Positions 45,404 to 56,929 of a DNA stretch of 64,000 bases are shown here, one piece after another. The DNA comes from Prostheceraeus crozeri (Eukaryota; Platyhelminthes; Polycladida; Euryleptidae), in the NCBI GenBank assembly GCA_907163375.1, contig CAJQUW010001045.1, positions 1 through 64,000 on the forward strand. The letters run 5' to 3'. The position numbers and the translations under genes are program-made. Position 1 is the stretch's first letter. The number at the start of each line of letters is the position of its first letter. The notes under the pieces are model-generated. The model did no database searches and was not told the origin of the DNA. It saw nothing but the letters and a program-made list of their open reading frames with translations.

Positions 45404-46901
45404 AAAACCATCACTCCTTCCCATTTGACTTCTTCATTTTCCGTTTCTTTTTCTCGCCCTTCTTCTTTTTTCACCGATCTTATACACTTATCAATAAAGC
45501 TTTGGCTGTACCCATTCCGTCTGAAAACTAACCGCAAGTGTTCCAATTCCTCTCTTCTCTTATTACCCGTACAAACTCATTGCCCTTCTGACCAGTCCTT
45601 TCATCACTCCCATTTTTACACGCTCACTGTGATTCGATCTTGCGTCGATGTATAAATCTGTGTGTGTCTTCTTTGTGTAAATTCCAGTGCTTATTACTTT
45701 TTCTATTCTTTCAAGCTCAACGTCTAAAAATGACAAACTTCCGGTGTTCTTATCTTCTACCTCATATGTGAATTTGATGTTAGGATGTTCTGAGTTCATA
45801 TACTTGACTAATTCTTCGATGTTATTTTCCGTGCTTTCTATTACGTCTAAACAGTCATCCACGTAACGAAGATGCTTCTTCGGGACTATTAGTCTCAAAG
45901 ATCTTCTCTTTGTGAATATGTGATTCTCAAAATCGTCCATGAAAATATCCACCAAAATAGGAGCTAGGCAACTACCCATACTGAGACCACTGATCTGTTG
46001 ATAAACTATTCCGCTGAACTCGAAAAAAGAAGATTTTGTGACCAACTCCAACAAACGACACATACTTTCCACCTTCCAACTACAGCTATCAGGCAGGTTA
46101 CTGTCATTCCGTAACCTTCTTTCAACACTCGACATTGCTTCCTCCACTGGAATAGACGGATACATGGCTTGAACGTCTAGTGAAAACAATAGGTCCGAAT
46201 CTTTTAGTTCCCACTCTCATACTTTTGAGCAAACCTCAACAGTGTCTTTGACTCTGCTCTCGGCATCGTTTCTGTAGACTTTGATGATCCTCACCAGCTT
46301 CTTTGAAAGAGGGGTAGTCAGGCTTCCTGTAGTACAAACTACCGGGCGTACTCTTCCTTATGTATTTTTGGGAGACCAAACGAAAAAAGAAACGGAAAAT
46401 GAAGAAGACAAATGGGAAGGAGTGATGGTTTTACCACAAAAAGAATCCGACCGAGAATATCAATAAAATAATGAAACGCCACAAGATTCGTGTATTTGAA
46501 AAGAGCAGTGGAACTATCGGAGATAGATAGATTAGTGAGAAAAAGAGAAATAAGAGAGGCAAAAGAGGTCATTTATCATATTCCATGCAAAGACTGCGAC
46601 AAAGGATATGTTGGAGAGACAAAACGAGGACTGAAACAGAGAACATAAGAACAATGTAACAAAAGCACAAACTGCCAACTCAGAAATTGCGAGACATTGT
46701 TGGGAAGAGGGTCACATAATGGCGTGGGATGAGGGGCGTGTGTTGTCGAGAGAAAGGCACTGGTATAAGAGAAAAGTGAAGGAGTATATCTTATCGGAAA
46801 GAATGTCTTCTTTCAACAACAGAATAAATATGAGTCGGGCATGGTTGAAATTAGCAAAGTGAGGGGCGGGGTGTACGAAATGACTTGCTAAGTCTTATTA
46901 A

Positions 46902-49509
46902 CCCTCGGACGGCCAAGGGTGGTTCTCAGAACCTCCTATTTTTTCAAATAAAGATAACTAATAAACGAAAGAGTTTTGAATGATGACAGTTAATGACTTT
47001 TATCCTATGTATCTTGACATCAGAATTGTAAAGTTTGAGCATTATATTTTTGAAACGAATGGATTTAAATTTAATTTTTAGGTACTCACTTAGACATCAA
47101 ATAACGAAAAAACGATAGTGTTCAAAACTATTCAACTCTATTTGATACATAATATAGAATTTTTTACTATCAATTGCATACATATATAGCGTGAACATGT
47201 ACTATAGAAAAGGAGGTATAAACCTATGTATAATTATTACCAAATTGGCTATTACAGATAAAGTTGAGAGTCACAAACACTGATGACATACATAACTCAT
47301 AGGCTGTGAATGCTTGCCACAAACTGGCACCTCGCATTTGGAACAGCAGAAACGTGTCTTGTTTGAATTTCTGCTAGATTTCCCACCTTCCTTACAACGA
47401 AAACATCTTTGAACAGCAGATAAGCATTGGCTGCTAATTTCATGTTCATCGTGGACTCGTTCCGTGTTCGTAAACTTCTTCAAAATATCAATCGTTGCAG
47501 ATGACAATCCAATAGGATCTTGAAGTCTATCACTCACATGCTGAGCAGCCAGTTCATGTGCCAATGAGTGGAGAAAACATCTGCGCCGTTTGGCCACTGG
47601 CAGAAGGGTCCAGTCAGGATGATTCAAATTGAACAATGTGAAGGTATTGACGCCACTAACGTCCAACATATTATGAAAATGGACCACTGTCCATCGTCGC
47701 GTAGGGACCCGTGTGGTTGTATGCTTGCACATTTCGTCCACAGTGTCTACAGCTCCTTTAGTCGAGTTGTAATACATCTGTATTTCGCTCTTTTTCTTGA
47801 TGTTATTTTCAATTGTGGAATTGTGATGCATTGTCGATAGGAGAAATACTTTTTTCTTTGCTGAGTATTGATGCGATTGTTGTGTCACTTTTTTATCTGT
47901 ACCGCCAAAACAAAGACAGATTCGAATTTTTCTTTCGTTTGAAGAAGCACAGGCGGCAGATGCCTTTTGTTGGTTGCAACAGTTCCAACATAGGTAGTTT
48001 TCCTCTCCAGGAGTTCTTCGGCGAGCTCAAGAGAAGTGAAGAAACGGTCTCGTGTGACATTCAGACCTTTTTCGAAAAAAGGCGCTGCAAGATTCATTAC
48101 CAACCTTTTAGCTTTGTTTTCTTCTTTATGCAGGAGGAGGGCGTCGTGATCTTCAGGGCGTTTCGTCAATGGACTGCCGTTTAGAAAGTAGCGAACATTT
48201 GCGTCACAGCACCAACGAATGAGCTCCCCATATTTCCCGGGTTTCGAAGGATTATATATTCGATGTGGAGATCTACACTTGGATGCAACTAATTGTTCGT
48301 CAACACAAATACACGACGTCGGTTCGAAGAATAGTCTCAATCGTGAATTCCAATCTTCCCAAATTTCCCTCATCGCCGCAAATGTGTCAGTTTTCTTTCG
48401 ATCCTCCCGAAGATTGATGTCGTCAAAACGAAGACAGCGATTCCACAGCTTGAAGAGATTACGACTCATGACGGTACGATAGAAAGTCGAATATTTCTCA
48501 TTCCAAAGCTCATCGATTGGGATTTTATTGTCTTGATTGGCTCCCCGAAAGTAGAGAATAGCAATATAGGCTTTTAGAGATGTCATTGTGAATTGAATAG
48601 GTAAACTCAATGCATCCGCTTTCATTTGAGAGAACGTGAGAATTTTCTGAAGAAGATCATCAGTCCAGAAAAGTTGCCAAGTTTCCATTTTAGTGTCTTT
48701 CACTGAGGTACTGGTAGGGCCACCAGAGTTTCGCAGGATATTAGCTGCGTCACGTCTGCGTTGAACAGGTCCTTCGCTATACCACATCTGACCATTTTTA
48801 TCAATGTACATTTGCTGTGTATCTTGTGATATAAGGCTGCTTTCGGTTTCATGTAAGCGTCTTCTCAATGGCACGATTTCATCATCACTGTCCACGTCCA
48901 ATTCGTGATCTTCAACCCCACCATCAGCTTCGGCGTGGACGTCACTTATATGCTGAACATCAAGCAATTCCGATTCATCAGATGGTGCGTCTTCTCCATC
49001 TTCGAAAACAGTACAAATAGATTGCTCAGCTGTCAAAGCAGCTATTCGTTTCGGTTGTCTGCGAGCCATGCTTTCTTGCACACGATCGATCAAACAAGAA
49101 GCGACAGCCGAGATGAACAGCTATTCACACTATATGACTTGATTCATTGTCATTCATTGTCACGCACAAGCGAAAGCGGTTTGTTCTCTCACGCACCCAC
49201 GCACACACACACACACACACATAAGGCTTGGCTGATTGCTTTGAAGTTCATTAACGAGCGCGACAACTCATTCACTTCCGATAATAAGGATCTTAGAAGT
49301 TTAATTAAATGTTATGGCTAGGTTATAGAATCGAAATAATTTCTGCGAAAATGCAATTTTATGACTAACAGTTCAGAGAGGAAGCTTTCGTTACCATACT
49401 TGAACTAATTTAAGTCAATAAAAACAATATAATGTCGAATTAGTGAGGGAGGCTTTTCAAGCCACCCTTGGCCGTCCTAGGAATATAACCGACCGTGGCC
49501 GTCCGAGGG
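46902..49509 (-). mobile_element. piggyBac transposon, near complete
   Basis: A 2608-bp element between two TTAA sites (46898-46901 and 49510-49513). The inverted ends start CCCTCGGACGGCCA on the left and CCCTCGGACGGCCACGG on the right (inverted), and a second CCAAGGGTGG-type repeat lies inside both. The TTAA duplication and the CCCT start are diagnostic for piggyBac. A CA microsatellite lies at 49202-49221. The transposase has one frameshift. It is the youngest layer of the nest. Confidence 0.95.
47271..49093 (-). pseudogene. piggyBac transposase with a single frameshift
   Basis: The transposase cuts and seals at TTAA sites. An acidic N-terminal region (to about residue 110) precedes the core, with SICTVFEDGEDAPSDESEL and DVDSDDEIVPLRRR. 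The three catalytic aspartates are present: SCICVDEQLVASKCR, NVTRDRFFTSLELAEELL and TKGAVDTVDEMCKH. The C-terminal cysteine-rich zinc finger is complete (CFRCKEGG, FCCSKCEVPVCGKHS, CHQC). The only break seen is a one-base loss in a T run near 47905, which ends the first frame at VQIKK while the second frame continues with VTQQSHQ. The true start may be MARRQPKRIAAL rather than the upstream methionine. Confidence 0.9.
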
Positions 49510-50068
49510 TTAAGTCTGATCAGAACTTATTTTATTTAAGATCTTACATTTCCTGACCAGAAAGTATCAGACTTACTAAGTCTTATCTTTTGCAAAATAA
49601 GATCTTTTCAGACCTTACCAGTTGATAATTGAAATTAAGAAAAGTCACTTAAAATTTAAAATTTGAAGTCCGAATATAGTGCGAAGATCAGACGATATCA
49701 ATGGTTTTACTTGTTAAATGGCACTAATGGAACATCAGTGTACTGGATATATGTAGACAAACGCAAAATACAAGACTTTTTTCTACTCAAAAGATTTCTA
49801 AAAATCACAAATAAGATCCTATCAGATCTGATAGATTTGCTAAGACTTAGCACGACTGGTACTTTCTGGTCAGAACTTGTAAGATTTCCTTAGTAAGATT
49901 AAGAAAGTCATTTCGTCTAGTCTTGTCCACCTTAATCAGATAATTACGTACGACTCTCATCAACCTATCCGTTACCCAATTATTGTGATGATATTTGCGT
50001 AAGCACTTGCAACTTGATTCTTTCAGTGTATGTTGATAAATGTTTGAAGCGGAATAATAAACAGTTGC

Positions 50069-50097
50069 CTGAAGATGCCTGTAAGATACAGGTGAAA
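50069..50097 (+). ncRNA. Hammerhead-core-like motif, right copy
   Basis: Plus-strand counterpart of the motif at 44145, unchanged in sequence: CTGAAGA, stem CCTGT/ACAGG, then GAAA. Conservation in both arms may only reflect recent common origin. The case for a ribozyme has the same gaps as in the left copy. Confidence 0.3.
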
Positions 50098-50227
50098 GGC
50101 CTAGCAGAAATAAGTATATTTTTTCTTCTCAATCCGTGGTACTGTCCGGGGGGATTCATACCTAACTTACAACTTCATCAATTGTCATTTATCACAGCAT
50201 GTGTCGGAGGAAGCGTACGTTTGTTCC

Positions 50228-50395
50228 ATCAGCCATTCTCACTTGACAAGGAACACAGCTGTTTGTATATTTTATATTTTCTATCAAATCTTTTTTGTTG
50301 GATAATTGTGCCCTTCTGACTCTGTGAAATGTCATGAAAAACAATTTTCCATGTTGGCAGATGTCACATAACTTTACAGTGGTTTTCGCATGTAG
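50228..50395 (+). repeat. Dispersed ~170-bp repeat, copy 2
   Basis: Second copy of the repeat at 28570, starting 55 bp beyond the end of the Penelope-like arm. It may be part of a larger unit that neither copy preserves in full. Confidence 0.6.
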
Positions 50396-50771
50396 ATTTC
50401 AGTCGTTGAATAAATAATCGGCTGATCAAAATTCTTCCATTTTCTTTTATGTGCGTGTATCTGTTTATCGTCTTAACAAATAAGTCACTTACCCTGTGTG
50501 AACGTCGCTTGTTAACAACAAAAGCTCATCTGGTCAAATAGCGATTTTGTGGCTAAATTTTTTTTACTCATTTTCGTGATAAAACTATCGCAAGATGTGC
50601 AAGTTGTCTTTTTTTATAAATGCGTCTAAAATGCAAAGCAGCAGGGCCGTTCAGTTGCTATAAGCATGTTGCTTCTTCGCCAATGCACGAAGTAGTGGAT
50701 ATTGTAGTAACTTAGTAGTGATGCTGACATGTTAGCTTCATGTGAATACATGGAATGCTCAATATGATAAT
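50396..50771. other. Non-coding stretch
   Basis: No gene or repeat recognised between the dispersed repeat and the second piggyBac element. Confidence 0.4.
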
Positions 50772-50775
50772 TTAA

Positions 50776-52618
50776 CCCTCATCGGGTCAAACGGTCACAA
50801 TTTGTGACCAAGCATCTTTTGAGTTTTGTAATGCATCAAGTATTGGATCTATCGGTCTGGAATTCATGGACGATGAACCATTTCAAGCCTAAAATACTGT
50901 GTTAAAATCCTGAGTTGATTAGATAAAGTAATCAATATTTATGCAATATTTATACGTAGACGGTCAAACGGTCACAAATTGTGACCAGCATTTTCTGTAG
51001 TGTAATCACCATATTTCGCAACTACATACTTCTCTTGGGATGACCTTTTATTAAGGTAATGAATTTAGCTTCGACTATGAGTCATATAGCTCCATAGAAA
51101 TTGATCTCAGGTCGCATGGTAAGCCTTACAGAACGGAAATTCAGCGAAATTTGCGGTACACGAGCGGAACCTATTAGGTGGGCAGAAACTTCAGATCTTA
51201 ACACAGTGCGAATAGGAGAATCGGTCCATTCTCAACTTAAAGTCGCTGTAGATTCCATTCTGGTGGTCGTAGGTTTAGTCAGAAAGTTGAGCGTATTGAG
51301 AACAACTTTCATCAAAAAACCATGTGAATCAGATAACCGGAAGTTACAGTAAATAGATGTAAAAGAATAGTTCACCACATTTTCACTTAGAACAATAGAG
51401 CACTGCGCACCGAGAGATATGCTGACGGATGTTATCTGTGATGTCCACAACATTGTTTGTGACAATTACCTTACTTCGTATGCATTGGCTGCAAAGTTGC
51501 TTGAACACAATCTTACTATCTTGGGAACAATGAGACTTCACCGACGAGAAATCCCAAGTTATATTCGAACAACTGATGATCAATCTGTTCACTCAAGTCG
51601 ATTCGCGTTTGAACATGACAAAAAAGTGTCCCTCATTTCCTACATACCCAAGAAAAAGAAAAATGTTGTCCTCCTTACATCAAGTCATTCAGACACTCGG
51701 ATTTCGGAGAAGACTCAGAACAAGCCTCTTGTTATTCTTGAATACAACGCTTCCAAAGGAGGCGTGGATACAATGGAAGGTAATGTCGAAGAGTATTCGT
51801 GCCGACGTAAGACACACCGATGGCCCTTGTTTTTGTTTTTCAATATCATTGATGTTGCAAACAATAACGCATTTCTTCTTGCCAAAAAGAGTGGCCTTAC
51901 TCGCAACAAGAAAGAATTTCTCCGAATGCTCACCTTTCAATTGGCGCAGCCATCAGCTGAACGGCGACTTCAGAGATCTGCTGTGCGTCGATATACAAAG
52001 GAAGCAGCCGACAAGGTTGGTTTCAAATATGAAATGACTATTCCCTGCAAAACTAATGCTCGAGTGAAGCCGATGTTCGAAATGCAGATTTTGTCGCAAA
52101 ACCACAAGATCCTACTGCGACGATTGTGATCGCCCGATATGCCCCAATCATAGAGTTTTGAAGGTGATCACGAAATGTGAAGACTGTCATGAGCTCACTT
52201 AGATTTTTTAATAGGCCTACATGCAATCATGTATGCTATATATCTGTATGTAGTGTTTGTTGTGAAGTTCAAATGGGATTCTGTTTTTCTATTAAAGCAA
52301 TTGGAATTTTGAGTTGCAGGCCTTCTAAATCTTGCTTTCAATTAGCTACAACTAGTTTGTGTTTCGGACTTAGGCCTAGTATGTATAATATCATATTACT
52401 ACAACATGTAGTATACTATTATTATTATCATTACATGTATGCCCAATACTTCATTAATTGGCATTGATGAGGATGTAATTGGATACGTATGAGTATAGAA
52501 CTGATCAATATTTGTGAATAGGCTTCATTTCTCGACATGATTCGGCACATTTATGAGTGGTCACAATTTGTGACCGTTTGACCGGATGAGGATGTTGATT
52601 TTGGTGACCTGATAAGGG
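50776..52618 (+). mobile_element. piggyBac element, internally deleted
   Basis: An 1843-bp element between TTAA sites (50772-50775 and 52619-52622). The left end starts CCCTCATCGGGTC and the right end, inverted, CCCTTATCAGGTC. Near both ends lies a near-perfect palindrome, GGTCACAATTTGTGACC, with a third copy at about 50973. The coding part keeps only the second half of the transposase, so it cannot move by itself. It is a different family from the copy at 46.9 kb. Confidence 0.9.
51419..52202 (+). pseudogene. piggyBac transposase C-terminal half
   Basis: It contains the second catalytic aspartate block (IVCDNYLTSYALAAKLL), the GTMRLHRREIPSYI segment and the third (SKGGVDTMEGNVEEYSCRRK, HRWPLFLFFNIIDVANNNAF). 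The cysteine-rich finger at the C-terminus is present in a second frame (CRFCRKTTRSYCDDCDRPIC, then KCEDCHELT, stop at 52200), so a frameshift lies near 52080. The first aspartate and everything before it are deleted. Plain DNA-transposon relic. Confidence 0.85.
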
Positions 52619-54480
52619 TTAAAAGGGAAATTTTTTAAATTTACAAGAGCTTGAACTAAAAATGATTTATTCTCCATGAAATGGCGCAGTAAATAGTGGT
52701 TCAAATAATTGTTGTTGTAAATTCCTGGATGTCCGGAGATGTACAAATCTACGACCAGATTCTTCACTAGTTCATCATTATGAAAGACAGCAAGCAATTT
52801 CTATTTGGTAGACAGATCTTCCATGTGTAGGAGTTGGTAGCGGTACGGGAGAAATAAGCGCCATCGTCAATAGAGGATGAAAACATAGAGATTATTAGAG
52901 AAAACAAGAAGCTCGAAGTCGCGAACTACTGCTGGGAAATTTCGCAAGCGAAGATGCTAAGGAATATTGCTGAACTGTAGCATGACATCATTCCATGTAG
53001 GCCTTACTAGCTTTCCGCAAGATGCGTTCCCACAGAGGAGACTACCGTGATCAGTTATTTTTCATATTACTGTTAGAAAATGGTCATTTGATGCATAATT
53101 GATTTTGTCATTCCGTAGAGCGACTGGGCTACAGTGAAATACGACCACTAGGTGATTTGTCTACAGCCTATGCGGGAAATGTTGTGACCTCTTCATAGAT
53201 TCACCATTTTTGCATTTACTTGCCTATAATCTCACTAGAGGAGGATTGAATAAGTTTTCCAATGCAAATGTTAATGACTGCCGAGATCATGAACTACAGG
53301 GATTTTATTGGGAAATCGCCCTCAAATTTCGTCGAAGTATATGAAATTATTCCGTAATAGACTTGGAATAAGAGATAAATTAATTCATCCCACCAAAACA
53401 CTGCTGCACACGTAGAAAAAAAGCGTATAGGCCTAGTTTCTGACCGTATTGCTACGCCACATTTGCATTAGAAAGTAGGATTCCCAATTCTACTAGTCTA
53501 GGGTATCAAACTGTGTGTTGGTCATTAGTCGACGTATAGCCTACAGAAGCGGATTCAGGTAGTCAGGGTTTGCATCTTAATTACTGACAAAATTCTGTGA
53601 CGCTTTATAATTCCTGTAGGCCCTACAAATACGCTGACTACAGATGAGCAGCGCGCTTGTAACCGTAGTAGAACTGAACATTCACCCATTCACATGCAAT
53701 TGAGTGCATGAAAATCATCACACAATTCCTAATTATGTATACAAATTAATTTTAAATCAATTGAATCTGATGTTGTCAGAATTGATTGGAATGTCACGAA
53801 AACATTATTCTCTAAAACGTAACTCAGTTCTTCGTTCTACGATATAAGAAATTAAGAGTCAAGTCAAATCTCGGAATAATGATTCGATTAGACAATACGC
53901 TATTTGCCGATTCGCAGGTTCATGAAGAAAATTTGAATGTCTTTCAAAATGTCAGATTCAAGCACTAAAATGATCATTCGCTACTGGCCTACCTTAACAT
54001 ATTTTTTATATCGAGGATTCACTTAGCAAGTCTTGCTGTTAGCCAATAAAGGAAACATGCATACCAAATAAAGACCTAATAATCATGCATGTTAGGCCTA
54101 CATGGCTATCGAAAACACCTTGCCACCAATGAAGAATTAAATTAGTCATATTACATTAACTTCATTTTGTGGCAGTAATCTACATGTAAATCTACTGCCG
54201 AAACACTTTCATAACCATCTCACTGGGAAAGGTAGTACGGTAGCCATTGGTTTTGTAATATACCAACCATTACCATATTATGTTTCGTCTGCTGTTTTAC
54301 TTTCAAGATGCTTACTTGAAAGCAAAATAGAAGACAAAAAATTGCAATGAGTGATTCCTTGATTACCACTCTGAATACCGTCAGTAAAATCAACGGTGTG
54401 ATATGTATTTACATAACGATTAACATCCAATTTCAGTTGTAAAGAAGCTCAAATTCCAAATTCTCAAGACAAAAATTCCT
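52619..54480. other. Non-coding stretch
   Basis: No gene recognised. TAGGCCTA octamers lie at 53428 and 54093, with several half-versions (for example near 52996 and 53625). Nothing else is notable. Confidence 0.4.
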
Positions 54481-54489
54481 ATTATGTCT

Positions 54490-55165
54490 ATATAAAATGC
54501 CTCGGTTATAACGTACTCGGATATAGCGAACTCTTTTCAAGGGTCCACAGAGCAAATTTTGATTTTTTACAACGTACTTAGGGATGAAAGTATTCAAGTA
54601 TTCTGAATCATCTAAACGAAGCTGACACGATTCTACAATAACTTGCTGCGTTTGATGATGGCAGCAACAGCTCTTGTCATTGGCTCGGAGGAGGACAACT
54701 TTTGAGTGTCGAATCCGTCCAATGAGCAATCGATAGAAGTGAACTGGAATTAAGACATTGGCTGTGATGGTGTCTTCTTAACGCGTCACTGCGCTGTTTA
54801 CGTTGTTTTTTTAGTCATTCAGTTTTTAGATTCATGTTCAGAAATTGCATATTTTTTCTTACACAATAGAGAATTGTTAAGACACTATGCTGTTTTCTCG
54901 GGTAGGCATGATCATACATGTAGGGCTAGGGCATACATATAAATTTACATTACATGTACATGTATTTATGTTGATGCATAGTGAGATTTAGCTGGTCATG
55001 ATGGATAGGACCTTACTATTGCAATTGACAACTTAATTTGGTGCAGAAGTAGGCTTCAATACTTCTTATGCAACTTGTTCTTGCACACCTCGGATACAAC
55101 ATACCTCGGATATAACGTACCAATTTTTTAGGTCCCTTGAAGTACGTTATAAGTGGGTTCTAGTG
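54490..55165. mobile_element. Tigger-like non-autonomous element (approximate ends)
   Basis: The right end, read inverted, begins CACTAGAACCCACTTATAAC next to TA (55166-55167), in the style of pogo/Tigger ends. TTATAACGTACT occurs inverted at both sides (54506-54517 and 55141-55152), and CGGATATA/CGGATACA words repeat near both. The left terminus itself is eroded. The interior is non-coding. A relative of the element at 41.4 kb by architecture, not by sequence. Confidence 0.55.
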
Positions 55166-55849
55166 TACAAAACTTATCGGCCAACGCTCATCATTTCAAT
55201 TTTAGAATTGCCATGCAGGTCAATCAATAGAAAACACAACGATGAACTTCACAAAATATATCGAAGAAGCATCAAAAGCTGTCAACATAATTCAAGCACA
55301 TTAACTCATTTGCAAGAGTAAGATCGGTGATCAGTAGTATGGCAAATATATCATAGTTTCTGTGGCACGGTCGTCCAGCCCAGAGTGACATTGGAAGTCG
55401 ATAGGACAGGCATTCGGACCGAAAGTAGCGCAGCGCTCCAGCTTAACATGTAAGTCTGAATATTTCAGAAGAGTCCAAACCCAGGTGAGTGTATACTGAC
55501 GCCAAAGCTTCATACAATGAGCATCTAATTGAAATACAATTTGAATTCTGAAAATTTCCATTTGACTACTTTTCTGATATTGACCACTGAATTCCCTCTG
55601 ACATCATATCCAACGAAAGATCCATCTGAAAGATAAGATAAAAGCTTGATTGAGAATTTATAGGAAGATCAAGAGATAAGAGCAAGCTTATTCATGTACA
55701 TACACATATTCAAGTTGATACACAAATCAAGGGATATCCTATGGTATCACATTTCAGTCCCACGACATTCGCTAATGATGCTAGACGGTGGAGGATCAAA
55801 ATTTAATTGACATAAGCTGTTTTGCGGCTTTTGTGGGATCAATCAGTTT
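55166..55849. other. Non-coding stretch
   Basis: No recognisable gene. An open frame on the minus strand at 55331 to 55561 has no motif I can place. Confidence 0.35.
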
Positions 55850-56730
55850 TCTTTTTACAAATGTGGACTGCATTAAGTATGCTGACCATATCGGGATCAT
55901 TGAAGCTGTAAAACACAACTGTGCATCTCAAGTTGACCCCAAAGACTCAATCAATTATTACAAGTAAATGTCTCATTTTAAATACAGCCAAGTGCAGGCA
56001 GATGGTAATAATTCGCTCCTACAACCCCGGCCCTGTAAGTCTCGGTGGGTTTATTCATGTTGATTTTGTCAAACTCCTAGGACTAGATTTTCATCAATCG
56101 TGTAAAAGGGACACCCAGATTTCTTTTATTCTTAGAGTTGCATCTCAAAGATTTTATTTACATCATCTAACGTCTGAAATATTTTCTGTGTAGACAACAT
56201 TTGATTCGTATTTATCACTGTTTGATTACAATCACTTCTGTACGCGTCCCCAGTTTATGGCAGTTTACTTATTTCTCTGATGGATAAATTAGAAAAGTTC
56301 CAATGTAGGGCTCACAGACTAATTTGTGGCATTGATTGTCAGTGTTCTATGTTTCCGTCCCTTCCCACCAAAATGGAAAAGACTTCCAGCAAATTGCTAA
56401 GCGCTGCGGAAACCCACGTTGAGCATCCATTGTATTACCTCGTGCCAGACAGACTGCCTAACGTGTTGAGAATGCCAACATGTACCACACTTCGGCGTCA
56501 ACATTCCTTCTTTTCCGGGACATCAACCTTGAATAATACATCCTTCTGTTAAACGGTTCTGCTTTTAGTACAAATTCGAAGTGTTTGTGTCATGCCATCT
56601 CCTCCTGTATTTATGCATTATTTGTCATTTAAATATACTTATTAATTCGTGCTTACATCGTCCTTTTACATATCTACATTCTGTATTTTGCGACTTCCAT
56701 TTCAAGAAATATAAACACTAACTTGCTTGC
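55850..56730 (+). pseudogene. 5'-truncated LINE reverse-transcriptase fragment
   Basis: The fragment starts around the catalytic box, which reads IKYADHIG where YADD is expected. It continues with LNTAKCRQMVII, FVKLLGLDF and, after frame changes, LEKFQCRAHRLICGIDCQC. The last motif matches the LINE fragment at 45.0 kb, so both belong to one subfamily. The 3' untranslated region runs to about 56730. It is dead. Confidence 0.65.
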
Positions 56731-56929
56731 TAACAATTCGAACGGAATTAATGACAAGTAGTGCGAAAACCATTCCATTCAGGCTCGAAAATATCGTTGC
56801 CTACCGAGTCGGGTTAAAAGCAATTGCACACTACAGACGGCGTCCAAAAAAGATGCAGCTCTGTACCAAATTCACCAAAAAATAATTGCAACAAACATTT
56901 TTTTCCATAAAAGTGAATTAAAGTGAATA

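Larger units (their letters stand above)
44070..46382 (-). mobile_element. Penelope-like element, left (minus) copy
   Basis: A retroelement combining a Penelope-type reverse transcriptase with a GIY-YIG endonuclease. On the minus strand the reading begins at GLPKIHKEEYARPVV, the start of the reverse-transcriptase domain. It continues with LFSLDVQAMYPSIPVEEAM, then VYQQISGLSMGSCLAPILVD and HLRYVDDCLDV. The endonuclease (near 44.5 to 44.7 kb) has the CKDCDKGYVGETKRGL signature. The 3' region to 44070 is shared with the right copy. The copy is truncated at its 5' end at the junction near 46382. A LINE fragment interrupts it at 44761-45403. It is a broken, moderately old copy. Confidence 0.8.
46872..49920. 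mobile_element. Small inverted-repeat element carrying a piggyBac insertion
   Basis: The left end CGAAATGACTTGCTAAGTCT and the right end (inverted) CGAAATGACTTTCTTAATCT are inverted copies. The similarity extends about 90 bp inward, including CTGACCAGAAAGTA, once the piggyBac insertion is skipped. Without that insertion the element is about 440 bp and non-coding, typical of a miniature transposon. It sits within the right Penelope-like copy between GGGGCGGGGT and CTTGTCC, which are nearly adjacent in the left copy. The target duplication was not resolved. Confidence 0.7.
46383..50173 (+). mobile_element. Penelope-like element, right (plus) copy, with insertions
   Basis: An inverted, 5'-truncated partner of the left copy. 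It starts near KETENEEDKWEGVMVLPQK and carries the GIY-YIG endonuclease (CKDCDKGYVGETKRGL near 46.6 kb; ANSEIARHCWEEGH in a second frame). After the insertion it continues with the shared 3' region (49921 to 50173). Positions 46872 to 49920 are a later insertion. Head-to-head copies truncated at their 5' ends are a known outcome of Penelope-like retrotransposition. It is broken. Confidence 0.75.

Noticed and set aside
49202-49221. CA microsatellite inside the piggyBac element
   Set aside because: Ordinary simple repeat; mentioned only as part of the element.
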